The notes: generated from the letters alone by a model not told the origin. DNA of 64,000 nt from Actinomycetospora sp. NBRC 106375 (GCF_030269665.1 NZ_BSTS01000010.1:1-64000), one strand, 5' to 3'; shown: positions 9,378 to 20,674, counted from the first letter of the stretch. Translations and numbers: made by a program.

Positions 9378-9920
9378 ATGAAGATCGTGACGATCGGCCG
9401 GGGCAGCATCGGGGGCGGGCTGGCCCGGCTGTGGCGCGAAGCGGGCCACGACGTCGACGAGCTGGGCCGGGACGGCGGTGATGTGTCGGACGCGGACGTC
9501 GTCCTCGTCGCGGTGCCCGGCGACCAGGTCTCCCCCGCCCTGGCGAAGGTCAGCGGCCTCGCGGGGAAGACCGCCATCGACGCGACGAACGTCTTCCCCG
9601 CGCGGGCTGGAGACGCTCCGTCGAACGCCGAGGAGGTCAAGTCCGTCACCGGCGGACCGGTGGCCAAGAGCTTCAACATGAACTACGCGAGCCTGTTCGA
9701 CCGCGTCCGCGAGCAGCGGGTCCGGCCGAGCAACTGGTACGTCGCCGACGACGAGGCCGTCGAGGTCACCGAGACGCTGATCCGCGACGCCGGCTACGAG
9801 CCGGTGCGTGTCGGCGACCTCTCGCGTGCCCGGGACTTCGAGGGCGCGGTGTGGCTGCTGCTCGGCGCCACGCCCCCGGGGGGTGTCTTCTACCGCTTCG
9901 CCGCGCCGGGCGAGCTCTGA
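9378..9920 (+). CDS. NAD(P)-binding F420-reductase-like protein
   Basis: A 180-residue Rossmann protein starting KIVTIGRGSIGGGLARLW, with the dinucleotide loop GRGSIGGGLA at residues 7-16 and the block VVLVAVPGDQVSPALAKV that is typical of NADPH-dependent F420 reductase-like (YqeC/DinF-like) proteins. It is shorter than a complete F420 reductase. The reaction is unknown. ATG 9378 is preceded by GACGAGGGG. It is divergent from the MarR gene and presumably its target. It converges on the TrmH gene, with only 6 bases between the stops. Confidence 0.7.
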   Translation: MKIVTIGRGSIGGGLARLWREAGHDVDELGRDGGDVSDADVVLVAVPGDQVSPALAKVSGLAGKTAIDATNVFPARAGDAPSNAEEVKSVTGGPVAKSFNMNYASLFDRVREQRVRPSNWYVADDEAVEVTETLIRDAGYEPVRVGDLSRARDFEGAVWLLLGATPPGGVFYRFAAPGEL

Positions 9921-9930
9921 GCGCCCTCAG
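9917..9930. terminator. Small stem-loop between convergent genes
   Basis: CTGAG and CTCAG flank CGCC, and the stops of the reductase (9918-9920) and of the TrmH-type gene (9927) fall within it. The stem is only 5 bp, so termination strength is doubtful. Confidence 0.3.
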
Positions 9931-10742
9931 CGCTGGGCGCGGGCGGAGGCGTAGAGGCACACGGCGGCCGCCGTCGCCAGGTTGAGGCTCTCCGCGCGGC
10001 CGTGGATGGGGACGCGGACGCGGTGGTCGGCCGCGGCGGCGGTGCGCTCGTCGAGGCCGCGGGCCTCGCTGCCGAACAGCCACGCGGTAGGCCGGGCGAG
10101 CAGGGCGTCCGCGCCGGCGTCGAGGACGGTCTCGCCGTCGCCGGCCGCGGCGAGCAGGGTCAGGCCGCGGTCCCGGAGCGCGGCGACGACGGCATCGACG
10201 TCGCGGTCGACGGCCAGGGCGACGTGGAAGAGGCTGCCCATCGTCGACCGCACGCACTTGCCGTTGTGCGGATCGACGGCGTCACCGGCGAGGACGACGG
10301 CGTCGGCGCCCGCGGCGTCGCTGGTGCGGATGACCGTGCCGGCGTTGCCCGGGTCGGCGACGCCGACGAGCACCGTGACCAGCCGGGGCGCGTCACCGAG
10401 GGCCTGCTCGAGCCCGACGGTGACCGTCGAGCACACGGCGGCCACGCCCTGCGGGGTGACGGTGTCCGAGAGGCCGGCCGCGGCCTTGTCGGTCACGCGC
10501 GCGACGCGGACGTCGAGCGCCCTCGCCCGGTCCTCCAGCGCGGGGTCCCGGTCGGCGACGGCGTCGGTGAGGAAGAGGTCGTAGAGGCGACCCGAGCCTT
10601 CCTCGGCCCAGGCCAGCGCCTCGTGCACGGGGCGGACGCCCTCGACGAGGAACCGCCGGGCATCGACACGCGCCGCGCGCCGCAGCAGCTTGCGGGCTGC
10701 GGCGACGCGCGGCGTGCGTTCGGTGAGGAGCGCCTCGCTCAG
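9927..10742 (-). CDS. TrmH/SpoU family RNA 2'-O-methyltransferase (TsnR-like)
   Basis: A 271-residue SpoU methyltransferase that would 2'-O-methylate rRNA or tRNA ribose using AdoMet through a knotted SPOUT fold. The N-terminal substrate-binding domain has [19 protein letters not shown]. The SPOUT motifs are [32 protein letters not shown] and [20 protein letters not shown]. It sits downstream of infC-rpmI-rplT, as tsnR does in mycobacteria. No ATG, GTG or TTG lies between the rplT stop and conserved sequence. The best start is CTG 10740-10742, which overlaps the rplT TGA as CTGA. Otherwise it would have to begin inside rplT. Confidence 0.85.
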   Translation of the reverse strand: MSEALLTERTPRVAAARKLLRRAARVDARRFLVEGVRPVHEALAWAEEGSGRLYDLFLTDAVADRDPALEDRARALDVRVARVTDKAAAGLSDTVTPQGVAAVCSTVTVGLEQALGDAPRLVTVLVGVADPGNAGTVIRTSDAAGADAVVLAGDAVDPHNGKCVRSTMGSLFHVALAVDRDVDAVVAALRDRGLTLLAAAGDGETVLDAGADALLARPTAWLFGSEARGLDERTAAAADHRVRVPIHGRAESLNLATAAAVCLYASARAQR

Positions 10743-11128
10743 GCGGCGTCCTCGTTCTTCGCGTTCTTGTCCGCGGGGACCGCGGCGCGGGCGACCTCGA
10801 CCAGCGCGGTGAACGCGGCCGGGTCGGACACCGCGATCTCCGCGAGGTTCTTGCGGTCGACCTCGACGCCCGCGAGCTTCAGCCCCTGCATGAACCGGTT
10901 GTAGGTCATGTCGTTGGCGCGGGCCGCCGCGTTGATGCGGGTGATCCACAGCTGCCGGAAGTCGCCCTTGCGCTGCTTGCGGTCCCGGTAGGCGTAGGTC
11001 AGCGAGTGGAGCGTCTGCTCCTTGGCCTTGCGGTAGAGCCGGGAGCGCTGGCCGCGGTAGCCGCTGGCCATCTCCAGGGTGGTGCGACGCTTCTTCTGCG
11101 CGTTGACCGCGCGCTTCACGCGTGCCAC
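10739..11128 (-). CDS. rplT: 50S ribosomal protein L20
   Basis: A 129-residue L20, needed for early assembly of the large ribosomal subunit. The sequence [20 protein letters not shown], the block [16 protein letters not shown] and [20 protein letters not shown] are diagnostic. The start is GTG at 11128. It is third in an infC-rpmI-rplT operon, and its stop overlaps the proposed CTG start of the methyltransferase gene. In other bacteria L20 represses this operon by binding the leader. Confidence 0.97.
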   Translation of the reverse strand: MARVKRAVNAQKKRRTTLEMASGYRGQRSRLYRKAKEQTLHSLTYAYRDRKQRKGDFRQLWITRINAAARANDMTYNRFMQGLKLAGVEVDRKNLAEIAVSDPAAFTALVEVARAAVPADKNAKNEDAA

Positions 11129-11202
11129 GTGGTCCTGCCTTCGATCTGATCAGGGAGCGGACGAACGTCCGCCCGGGGTGGGTCGGCGGGGCCGGGAGGT
11201 GG

Positions 11203-11400
11203 TCAGAGACCGCCGAGCAGGCGCTTCACGCGCCCGGTGTCCTGCGGCGCGACGTTCTCGTTGCCGGAGAGCTCACGGGTCTTGTGGCTGGACTTCTTCT
11301 CCAGCAGGTGGCGCTTGCCCGCCTTCTCGCGCAGCAGCTTGCCGGACCCGGTCACCTTGATGCGCTTCTTGGCGCCGCTGTGGGTCTTGTTCTTCGGCAT
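11203..11400 (-). CDS. rpmI: 50S ribosomal protein L35
   Basis: A 65-residue L35. It begins [20 protein letters not shown], the standard N-terminus, and is strongly basic, with a normal length. The ATG at 11400 was chosen because the frame upstream has no similarity to L35. It lies between infC and rplT on the same strand, with gaps of 181 and 74 bases. Confidence 0.97.
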   Translation of the reverse strand: MPKNKTHSGAKKRIKVTGSGKLLREKAGKRHLLEKKSSHKTRELSGNENVAPQDTGRVKRLLGGL

Positions 11401-11581
11401 GTCCAGTCCTTGGTTCCTCGTGCGGAGCGGGTGCTCCGGAGTCGATGGTCGAGCTCCGCGGCGCTCCGTCTCCGCCGGGGTGGATCGACGTCCGCGCCGT
11501 CGCTCGGGAGCGACGGTACGGGCGCCCGGGTACCCGGCCGCGCCCACCCCGGGAGGCGGGTGCGGCCGGTCGTGCGCCAGC

Positions 11582-12166
11582 TCAGCCGGCCGGCTCGGGG
11601 GCCGGCTCCGCTGCTTCCTGCTGGGATTCCTGGTTGGCGCGCGGGGCCTTCTGCGGCTTCTTGTTCGGCGCCAGGACCATCGTCATGTTGCGGCCGTCCT
11701 GCTTCGGCGTGGCCTCGACGTAGCCCAGCTCACCGACGTCCTCGGCGAGGCGCTGCAGCAGGCGGAAGCCCAGCTCCGGGCGCGACTGCTCGCGGCCGCG
11801 GAACATGATGGTGACCTTGACCTTGTGACCCTGCCCGAGGAAGCGGGTCACGTGACCCTTCTTCGTCTCGTAGTCGTGCGGGTCGATCTTCGGCCGGAGC
11901 TTCTGCTCCTTGATCACCGTCTGCTGCTGGTTACGCCGCGACTCGCGGGCCTTCTGCGCGCTCTCGTACTTGAACTTGCCGTAGTCCATGAGCTTGCAGA
12001 CCGGCGGGCGGGCCTGGGCGGCCACCTCGACCAGGTCGAGGTCGGCCTCGCGGGCCAGGCGCAGGGCGTCCTCGATCCGGACGATCCCGACCTGCTCCCC
12101 GTTGGGGCCGACCAGTCGCACCTCGGGAACGCGGATGCGCTCGTTGATGCGGGTCTCTGTGGTAAT
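11582..12166 (-). CDS. infC: Translation initiation factor IF-3 with an ATT start
   Basis: A 194-residue IF-3, which prevents premature subunit joining and proofreads start codons on the 30S subunit. The N-domain ([20 protein letters not shown]) and C-domain ([37 protein letters not shown]) are complete, followed by an Ala/Glu/Pro-rich tail of about 25 residues. Translation most likely starts at ATT (12164-12166): GAGGAG lies at ideal spacing before it and no ATG or GTG fits. A rare AUU start is the known basis of IF-3 autoregulation in other bacteria. A leader of about 255 bases with strong hairpins lies upstream. Confidence 0.95.
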   Translation of the reverse strand: MTTETRINERIRVPEVRLVGPNGEQVGIVRIEDALRLAREADLDLVEVAAQARPPVCKLMDYGKFKYESAQKARESRRNQQQTVIKEQKLRPKIDPHDYETKKGHVTRFLGQGHKVKVTIMFRGREQSRPELGFRLLQRLAEDVGELGYVEATPKQDGRNMTMVLAPNKKPQKAPRANQESQQEAAEPAPEPAG

Positions 12167-12427
12167 GAGCTCTCCTCGGGTCCGTGACTGTGTCGCTGCG
12201 ACCCGGCACCCGGAGCCCCGATGAACGTCGGGCCCCGCGCCATGCCTGGCGTCGGGGCCCACGGTCGACCGATCCGGTGTCCACCAGCGCGGACACCTCC
12301 GCCTCAGGACCGGCCTGAGGCGGCTGGACCGGACCCGCTCACCTGGACGGCGGACGGGTGGGAGCCGGGGCTCCACTTGCCGCTCGACGGACGCGCTGCA
12401 CCCACCGAGCTGGTCGCTCAGGGTGTA
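12167..12427 (-). promoter_or_regulatory. Structured infC-rpmI-rplT leader
   Basis: No gene is seen between infC and the end of uvrA. On the minus strand the leader holds three strong stem-loops in transcription order: CCGCCTCAGG/CCTGAGGCGG (12299-12323), GGTGTCC/GGACACC (12276-12297) and GGGCCCC/GGGGCCC (12230-12260). Their position before infC recalls L20 or IF-3 feedback leaders in other phyla. The first hairpin could act as an attenuator, although no U-run follows. The regulatory role is inferred. Confidence 0.5.
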
Positions 12428-12433
12428 ACGCTA
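12428..12433 (-). promoter_or_regulatory. Candidate -10 box of the infC operon
   Basis: TAGCGT on the minus strand would start transcription near 12421, giving the long leader described. The same TAGCGT hexamer recurs before several other genes in this window. Confidence 0.45.
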
Positions 12434-12485
12434 CCACTGCCCTGCGGTGTTCCTTCCCGTCGCCCCGGGATCGGGCCCCGCCGGA

Positions 12486-15386
<2,901 letters not shown>

Positions 15387-15468
15387 GTGCGGGGCCTCCT
15401 GGCTCGGGGCGAGACGCGCCGGGGTTCGGAACACACGCCATCGGATGCCTCTTCCCCCGGTGCACTCC

Positions 15469-15474
15469 ATGCTA
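15469..15474 (-). promoter_or_regulatory. Candidate uvrA -10 box
   Basis: TAGCAT on the minus strand matches the actinobacterial TANNNT -10 pattern and would start transcription about 75 bases before the uvrA GTG. No clear -35 was identified. Confidence 0.35.
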
Positions 15475-15676
15475 GGAGCGACCCCCGACAACGGCCGTGC
15501 CGCCCGCGGTCGGGGCGCCGGACGGGGTGCGAGGGACGACGAGCACCGGGCGGCGGGGACGGCGTCGCGACGGTCGCGTGACCGCTGCGCCGGTCGTCGC
15601 AACGACGGCGCCGGTCCCGGTGTTCCCGCCGCCCGGTTCGTGGAGGTCCGGACGGGTTCGTGCCCTGGGGCCCGGT

Positions 15677-15736
15677 GATCAGGAGCGCCTGGTGCACCTC
15701 GCGGCCCGCCCGGGGGTGGACAGCGCGCTCCTGATC
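15677..15736. repeat. Dispersed palindromic repeat, complete copy
   Basis: GATCAGGAGCGC (15677-15688) and GCGCTCCTGATC (15725-15736) form a perfect 12-bp inverted repeat, with a partly complementary interior (GGTGCACC against GGGTGGAC). Its right arm with flank, 24 bases, recurs at 133-156. It lies between the uvrA promoter region and the 3' end of the AraC-type gene, where it could terminate that gene, although its recurrence suggests a mobile or REP-like element. Confidence 0.65.
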
Positions 15737-15782
15737 TCCGGCCCGCCGGCCGCCCACGGCGCCGGCGCCGGCGCGGTGACCG

Positions 15783-16565
15783 TCAGACCGGTGATCCCGG
15801 GTAGCGGCGGGCGTACCAGGTCGGCGGTTCGCCGAAGAGGTCGGTGAAGTCGCGGGACAGGTGACCCTGGTCGGCGTAGCCGAGGGTCGCGGCGAGGTCC
15901 GCCCAGTCCACCTCCGGCCCGCCCGTCTCCAGGCGCTCGACGACCTCCTGGAGCCGGTAGCGCCGGATCACCCACTTCGGGCCGGGGCCGACGTGCTCGG
16001 CGAACAGGCGCTGCAGGGTGCGCATCCCCAGCCCGGCGGCCGCGGCGAGGCGGTCGACCCGCGCGATCGTCGGGTCGGCGGCGACGTGCGCGACCAGCTC
16101 CCCCGCCTCCCTCGCCGCCGCCCCGGGACCGTCGGCGGGCACGCCGGCCCGCAGCCAGGCGCCCATGTCCCCGCGCCAGACACCACCGAGGCCCGGGAGG
16201 TCCGCGGCGTCCAGCTCGCGGTCGACCAGCCGCCCGACGGGCCGGTCGGCCCACGCCCGGAACACGCCGGGCCGGAAGGCCGCGCCGACGACCGCGTCCC
16301 GGCCGACGAGCTCGCGCACCATGTGCCGGCTGCGCGGCCCGACGACACGGGGCCCGGAGTCGCCGATCACCGACACGTGCACCTGCGGCAGCGGGACGAT
16401 CTTCTGGGCGTAGGGCTCGGCGTAGTCCCACGAGGCGGTCCAGATCCGCTCGACCCACGGCGCGAGATCGGGGTCGGGCTCGTGCACGGCGATCCGCTGG
16501 GCGGTGCGCCAGTGACCGCCGAGCTCGCGCGGATCCCGCTCGTCCACGGTGTCGCGTTCCTCCAT
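15783..16565 (-). CDS. AraC family transcriptional regulator
   Basis: A 260-residue regulator. The C-terminal AraC domain (about residues 165-255) has a first helix-turn-helix VDRLAAAAGLGMRTLQRLFA and a second ATLGYADQGHLSRDFTDLFG with the typical PPTWYARRYPG ending. The N-terminal half resembles the unclassified ligand-sensing domain of DUF6597-type AraC proteins. ATG 16565 starts EERDTVDERDPRELGGHW. It is divergent from the TIGR03086 gene at 16600 with only 34 bases between, so the two promoters overlap. The target and ligand are unknown. Confidence 0.85.
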   Translation of the reverse strand: MEERDTVDERDPRELGGHWRTAQRIAVHEPDPDLAPWVERIWTASWDYAEPYAQKIVPLPQVHVSVIGDSGPRVVGPRSRHMVRELVGRDAVVGAAFRPGVFRAWADRPVGRLVDRELDAADLPGLGGVWRGDMGAWLRAGVPADGPGAAAREAGELVAHVAADPTIARVDRLAAAAGLGMRTLQRLFAEHVGPGPKWVIRRYRLQEVVERLETGGPEVDWADLAATLGYADQGHLSRDFTDLFGEPPTWYARRYPGSPV

Positions 16566-16586
16566 GACGGGCGGCCGGGGCGTCAC

Positions 16587-16592
16587 TAGCGT
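16587..16592 (+). promoter_or_regulatory. -10 box of a leaderless gene
   Basis: TAGCGT ends 7 bases before the GTG at 16600. That spacing puts the transcription start at the start codon. Confidence 0.5.
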
Positions 16593-16599
16593 CCTCCGG

Positions 16600-17172
16600 G
16601 TGTTCCCCGACTTCGCGGCCCGCCCGCACCTCATCGGCGCCGCTGCCGCCCCGCACGAGGAGCTCGTCGCCGACGCCGCCGGTGACCTCGACGCGCTCGT
16701 GCCCTGCGAGGGCTGGACCGTGCGCGACCTCGCCGAGCACCTGATGACCTGGACGCCGGTCCTCGCCGGCGCCGGGCGCGGCACCCCGCCCGAGCCCACG
16801 ACCCGCGCCCTCGGCGACGACTGGCCGACGGTGCTCGGTGCCGAGCGCGACGACCTCGTCGCCGTCTGGAGCGACCCGCAGGCGTGGACGGGCACCACCA
16901 CGATGACCAGCTCGGAGATCCCGTCCGCGGTGGTCGGCACGATGGCGCTCTGCGAGCTGGTGCTGCACGGCTGGGACCTCGCGACGGGGCTGCGCCGGCC
17001 CGTGGCGTGGGACGAGGGCCTGCTCGAGGAGGTCCACGACGCCCTCACGGCCCTGACCCCGCTCGGCCGGCAGATGGGTGCCTTCGGCGCCGCGGTCGAC
17101 GTCACCCGGGACGCGCCGCTGCTCGACCGCGTCGTCGCCCTGGCCGGCCGCGACCCGGCCCGGACGCCCTGA
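16600..17172 (+). CDS. TIGR03086 family DinB-fold protein (mycothiol-dependent type)
   Basis: A 190-residue protein of the DinB/maleylpyruvate isomerase-like superfamily common in actinobacteria. Some members use mycothiol and a metal held by three histidines. The hallmark LVPCEGWTVRDLAEHLM (about residues 35-51) supplies the first histidine, and CELVLHGWDLATGLRRPV supplies another. Start GTG 16600 is preferred over in-frame upstream codons because a TAGCGT -10 box ends 7 bases before it and there is no ribosome site. It is divergent from the AraC gene and may be its target. The substrate is unknown. Confidence 0.75.
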   Translation: MFPDFAARPHLIGAAAAPHEELVADAAGDLDALVPCEGWTVRDLAEHLMTWTPVLAGAGRGTPPEPTTRALGDDWPTVLGAERDDLVAVWSDPQAWTGTTTMTSSEIPSAVVGTMALCELVLHGWDLATGLRRPVAWDEGLLEEVHDALTALTPLGRQMGAFGAAVDVTRDAPLLDRVVALAGRDPARTP

Positions 17173-17188
17173 CGGGCACCATGGAGCC

Positions 17189-17377
17189 ATGAGCGGTATC
17201 GACCCGGCGGACCTGGCGCGGTTGCGGTCGCGCCCGGGCTGGAGCGGCGAGCGCGCCGAGTGCCGCCACCGCGAGGTGGTGATGGCCGAGGACGAGCTCC
17301 CGCGCTGCGAGAGCTGCGGCGAGATCCTCAGCCCGGACGCGTTGCGCCGCGCCGGCCACAAGCCGGTGCGGCCCTGA
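17189..17377 (+). CDS. Small zinc-ribbon-like protein of unknown function
   Basis: A 62-residue protein reading SGIDPADLARLRSRPGWSGE at its N-terminus and containing one CESCG motif plus an upstream CRHRE, so three Cys and one His could bind zinc. It resembles short actinobacterial proteins of unknown function. ATG 17189 follows the TIGR03086 stop by 16 bases and the gene ends 19 bases before the MBL hydrolase gene. Coding is supported by the conserved-looking metal-binding pattern and fit between neighbours, but not by a recognised family. Confidence 0.55.
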   Translation: MSGIDPADLARLRSRPGWSGERAECRHREVVMAEDELPRCESCGEILSPDALRRAGHKPVRP

Positions 17378-17383
17378 CGCCAC

Positions 17384-17389
17384 TAGGCT
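17384..17389 (+). promoter_or_regulatory. -10 box of a leaderless gene
   Basis: TAGGCT ends 7 bases before the GTG of the MBL hydrolase at 17397. Confidence 0.5.
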
Positions 17390-17396
17390 CACGGCC

Positions 17397-18074
17397 GTGG
17401 ACCTCCTCGACGACTACACCGGCCACGTCGAGCCCGGCGGCCCCGCCGCCCGGCGCGACCTGAAGGACGTCTCGATCACCAAGGTGTCGGTCGGGCCGAT
17501 GGACAACAACGCGTACCTGTTGGTCGACCACGGCTCCGGCGAGGCGCTGCTGATCGACGCCGCCAACGAGACCGACCGCCTGCTCGACACCGTCGCCACG
17601 GTCGCCGACCGCGGCAAGGTGACGAGCCTGGCGACCACCCACAAGCACTGGGACCACATCCAGTCCCTGGAGGACGCCGTGCGTGCCCTCTCCCCCGCCA
17701 CCTACGCCGGGGAGGCCGACGCCCCCGAGCTGCCGGTCGCCCCGGACCACACCGTCGGCGACGGCGACACCGTGCGGTTCGGCGGCGCGCAGGTCGAGAT
17801 CATCCACCTCGACGGGCACACCCCCGGCTCGATCGCGCTGCTCTACCGCGACCCGGCCGGCTCGGGGCACCTGTTCACCGGCGACTCGCTCTTCCCCGGC
17901 GGCCCGGGCAAGACCGCGGGCCCGGCCGAGTTCGCGTCGCTGATGGACGATCTCGAGGCGAAGGTGTTCGGGCAGCTCGGCGACGACACGCACGTCTACC
18001 CGGGCCACGGCGACGACACGACGCTCGGTACCGAGCGCCCGAAGCTCTCCGAATGGCGCGAGCGCGGCTGGTGA
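17397..18074 (+). CDS. MBL-fold metallohydrolase (glyoxalase II-like)
   Basis: A 225-residue metallo-beta-lactamase-fold hydrolase. All metal ligands are visible: HKHWDH at 82-87 (His82, His84, Asp86, His87), His141 in DGHTPGS, Asp163 in TGDSLFPGGPGKT and His204 in YPGHGDD. The TGDSLFPGGPGKT segment is typical of the actinobacterial glyoxalase II-like group found next to uvrA, as in mycobacteria. It probably hydrolyses a thioester or similar bond in the cytoplasm; the substrate is not known. GTG 17397 has a leaderless promoter. Confidence 0.88.
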   Translation: MDLLDDYTGHVEPGGPAARRDLKDVSITKVSVGPMDNNAYLLVDHGSGEALLIDAANETDRLLDTVATVADRGKVTSLATTHKHWDHIQSLEDAVRALSPATYAGEADAPELPVAPDHTVGDGDTVRFGGAQVEIIHLDGHTPGSIALLYRDPAGSGHLFTGDSLFPGGPGKTAGPAEFASLMDDLEAKVFGQLGDDTHVYPGHGDDTTLGTERPKLSEWRERGW

Positions 18075-18093
18075 CCCCGCTCCGGTCGTCCGC

Positions 18094-18933
18094 GTGACGC
18101 CGACGCTGCGGTGGGCCGGCCTGGCCTGCGCCGCAGCGCTCGTCGTCGCCGGGCTCGTCGTCGTGGTGGTGTCCGCGCTGCCCCGGGCGGAGCCGTCGGT
18201 CCTCGACGACCCGGCCCGCCTGCGCGCGGCGGGCGTCGCGACCCTGCGGCCCGAGGTCCTCGCCGTCATGCCGCACGACCCGACGGCGTACACCGAGGGG
18301 TTCGAGATCGACGGCGACGCGCTGCTGGAGAGCACCGGGCTGACCGGGCGCTCCCAGCTCCGCGCGCTCGACCCGGCCACCGGCGCGGTCCGCCGCGCCG
18401 AACCGCTGCCGCCTGCGGTCTACGGGGAGGGCGTCACCGCGACCCCGACCGCGCTCTGGCAGCTGACCTACCGCGACGGGATCGCCTACGAGCGCGACCC
18501 CGCGACGTGGACGATCCGGCGCACCGTCCCTCTCGAGCGCGAGGGCTGGGGGGCGTGCCACGACGGGACGCGCGTCGTCACGAGCGACGGCACCGACGAG
18601 CTGGTGCTCCGCGACCCGGCTTCGTTCGCGCCGGTGAGGACGGTGCGGGTGACGGCCGCCGACGTGCCGGTCGAACGGCTCAACGAGCTCGAGTGCACCG
18701 CCGAAGGCGTGTGGGCGAACGTCTGGCACACCGACCGCCTCGTGCGCATCGACCCGGGCTCCGGGCGCGTCACCGCGGTCGTCGACGCGGCCGGACTGCT
18801 CCCGCCCGGGCAGCGCCCGGACGACCCCGACGCCGTGCTGAACGGCATCGCCGCCGTCCCCGGGACCGACCGGTTCCTGCTCACCGGCAAGTACTGGCCC
18901 TCGATGTTCCGGGTGCGCCTCGTCCCGTCCTGA
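18094..18933 (+). CDS. Glutaminyl-peptide cyclotransferase, membrane-anchored
   Basis: A 279-residue protein of the plant/bacterial-type glutaminyl cyclase family (PF05096), a beta-propeller enzyme that forms pyroglutamate at peptide N-termini. An N-terminal hydrophobic helix (about residues 8-28) should anchor it outside the membrane. Conserved blocks are PTAYTEGFEI, YGEGVTATPTALWQLTYRDG, LNELECTAEGVWANVW and LNGIAAVPGTDRFLLTGKYW. GTG 18094 follows the MBL gene by 19 bases, so the two are probably cotranscribed. It meets the AftB-like gene tail to tail with a one-base gap. Confidence 0.88.
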   Translation: MTPTLRWAGLACAAALVVAGLVVVVVSALPRAEPSVLDDPARLRAAGVATLRPEVLAVMPHDPTAYTEGFEIDGDALLESTGLTGRSQLRALDPATGAVRRAEPLPPAVYGEGVTATPTALWQLTYRDGIAYERDPATWTIRRTVPLEREGWGACHDGTRVVTSDGTDELVLRDPASFAPVRTVRVTAADVPVERLNELECTAEGVWANVWHTDRLVRIDPGSGRVTAVVDAAGLLPPGQRPDDPDAVLNGIAAVPGTDRFLLTGKYWPSMFRVRLVPS

Positions 18934-18934
18934 C

Positions 18935-20674
18935 TCACGCGGTGCGGCAGTCCGCCGCCTCGGACGGGATGCGCGGGTAGCGGTAGGACGTGCGCTCCCA
19001 CGCGCCGGTGAGGTTCTCCCAGAACCGCGCGGCGGTGAGGGGCTCCCGGACCGACGCCAGCATCTCCTGGGTGCGGGGGCAGGCGACGGCGGCGCCGGCC
19101 GCCGCGAGCTCGCCGGGGTCGAGCCACTGCGGATCGGTGACGCCGGCGTCGGCGAGGTCCCAGGACGGCGGCAGCTCCTTGTCGTGACCGATCCGGCCGT
19201 CGGGCACGCTCGTCGAGTGCGCGGCCAGCGGGTTGGTCAGCCCGACCGCGTCGTGCACGCGGACGTCGAGAGGGGCCAGCTCGCCGGTGACACCGAGGTT
19301 CAGCCAGACGATCGTCGACGGGACGCCGGGGGCCTCGCGGAACAGCGACCAGTCGTCCTGTGCCCCGCGCAGCACGAACGTGCCGGGCGGCGCCGCGGCC
19401 ACGGTCGCCGCGCCGTCGGGGGCGACGGGGTGCCCGAGGTAGTCGTCGGTGGTGATCGGGTGCGGCGACCGCGTGATGTTCACGTAGTACATGCGCTCGT
19501 TGGCGATGAAGTTCGGGCCGAGCTCCTCGCCGTAGTCGGGCCGCAGTCCGGCCACGCAGACGAGCGCCCACGCGCCCAGCACCACCAGCCCCGGCACGAG
19601 GTCGCGGCGCAGCGGCACCGCCATCACGGGCAGCACCAGGCAGAACAGCGCCGGCAGCAGCATGCGCGCGTGCATGAAGTCGCCGCCGACGCGCGTGACG
19701 TAGAGGGTCAGCAGCAGGGCGGCGACCGGCGGCGCGGCGGCGACGGCCAGGGTCGTCCGGCGCCCCGCGGACCCCGTGCCCCGGGGCGGCGAGCCGAGCA
19801 CCAGCGCCAGTCCCACCACCGCGAGGACCGCGAGCGGGACCCACAGCACGTAGGTCCGGACGAGGTCGTCGAGGTAGTGCAGGCCCTGCTCCCACCGGGG
19901 CGCGGACGCCTCCTTGGCCAGCGCGGTCGAGGGCACGAGCAGGCCGTAGTAGCCCGCCCGGAAGATCTCGTAGACGACGGGAAGGGCCGCGGCGGCACCC
20001 GCGAGCCCGGCGAGCCGCCACCATCCGTGCCGCGCCTCGAGCACGACCACGACGACGGCCACCACCAGCGCCACCAGGGTGAGGTCCGGCCGCACGAGCG
20101 GGGCGAGGCCCAGCACGACCGCGAGCCACCAGGCCTCCCGTGGCCGGCCCGGGTCGATCCGGCGCACAAGCAGCCACCACGTGAGGCCGAGCCACCCGAT
20201 GATCAGCCCGGTCTCGAGCCCGGAGGTCCCGAAGTCCCAGAACGGCGGCATCGCCACGACCAGCAGGGCGCCGAACGGGACCATCCGCGGCGGCGCGCCG
20301 AACAGCCGGCGGGCGCCGTCGAGCCCGAGCGCGAGCCCGGCGACGGAGAGGACCAGGCCCAGGACGACGGCGGACCAGTTCAGCACCTGGCCCGGCAACA
20401 GGCCGGGGAGGGCGAGCAGCGCGGTCCACAGGGTCGAGGTGTTGGCCTCGACGCGCTCGCCGGCGTTGAACACCGGCCCCCGGCCGGCGGCGAGCTGGCG
20501 GACCGTCCGCAGCACGATGAGGCCGTCGTCGCTGATCCAGCGCCGGTGCCACACGAGGACCGCGAAGACGGCCGTCGTGGCGCCCAGCGTGACGAGGTTC
20601 CAGCGGGTCCGTCCGCGGTCGTCCGCGCGCGGCACGGTCTCGACGGTGTCCACCGTCGCCCTCGGTTCGATCAC
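18935..20674 (-). CDS. aftB: AftB-like terminal arabinofuranosyltransferase (GT-C fold)
   Basis: A polytopic membrane protein of about 579 residues. The N-terminal block RRWISDDGLIVLRTVRQLAA with the acidic SDDGLI loop, followed by VFNAGERVEANTSTLWTALL, is characteristic of mycobacterial AftB, which adds terminal beta-1,2-arabinofuranose to arabinan from decaprenyl-phosphoryl arabinose. About ten hydrophobic helices follow, then a soluble extracytoplasmic C-terminal domain of roughly 200 residues. Databases often label this family ZomB-like. GTG 20674 (IEPRATVDTVETVP) is the most plausible start, though TTG or upstream starts are possible. No cluster of other arabinan genes is adjacent, so the assignment rests on sequence resemblance. 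Confidence 0.75.
   Translation of the reverse strand: MIEPRATVDTVETVPRADDRGRTRWNLVTLGATTAVFAVLVWHRRWISDDGLIVLRTVRQLAAGRGPVFNAGERVEANTSTLWTALLALPGLLPGQVLNWSAVVLGLVLSVAGLALGLDGARRLFGAPPRMVPFGALLVVAMPPFWDFGTSGLETGLIIGWLGLTWWLLVRRIDPGRPREAWWLAVVLGLAPLVRPDLTLVALVVAVVVVVLEARHGWWRLAGLAGAAAALPVVYEIFRAGYYGLLVPSTALAKEASAPRWEQGLHYLDDLVRTYVLWVPLAVLAVVGLALVLGSPPRGTGSAGRRTTLAVAAAPPVAALLLTLYVTRVGGDFMHARMLLPALFCLVLPVMAVPLRRDLVPGLVVLGAWALVCVAGLRPDYGEELGPNFIANERMYYVNITRSPHPITTDDYLGHPVAPDGAATVAAAPPGTFVLRGAQDDWSLFREAPGVPSTIVWLNLGVTGELAPLDVRVHDAVGLTNPLAAHSTSVPDGRIGHDKELPPSWDLADAGVTDPQWLDPGELAAAGAAVACPRTQEMLASVREPLTAARFWENLTGAWERTSYRYPRIPSEAADCRTA

Larger units (their letters stand above)
15387..15782. other. 396-bp intergenic region upstream of uvrA
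   Basis: No gene is supported here. It holds a minus-strand TAGCAT (15469-15474), a plausible uvrA -10 box giving a leader of about 75 bases, a GC-rich stretch with small self-complementary segments near 15560-15620, and the palindromic repeat at 15677-15736. The AraC-type gene ends at 15783. Confidence 0.5.

Noticed and set aside
15387-15680. Possible LexA box before uvrA
   Set aside because: No GAAC-N4-GTTC or close variant is present. GTTCGGAAC near 15424 has the wrong spacing.
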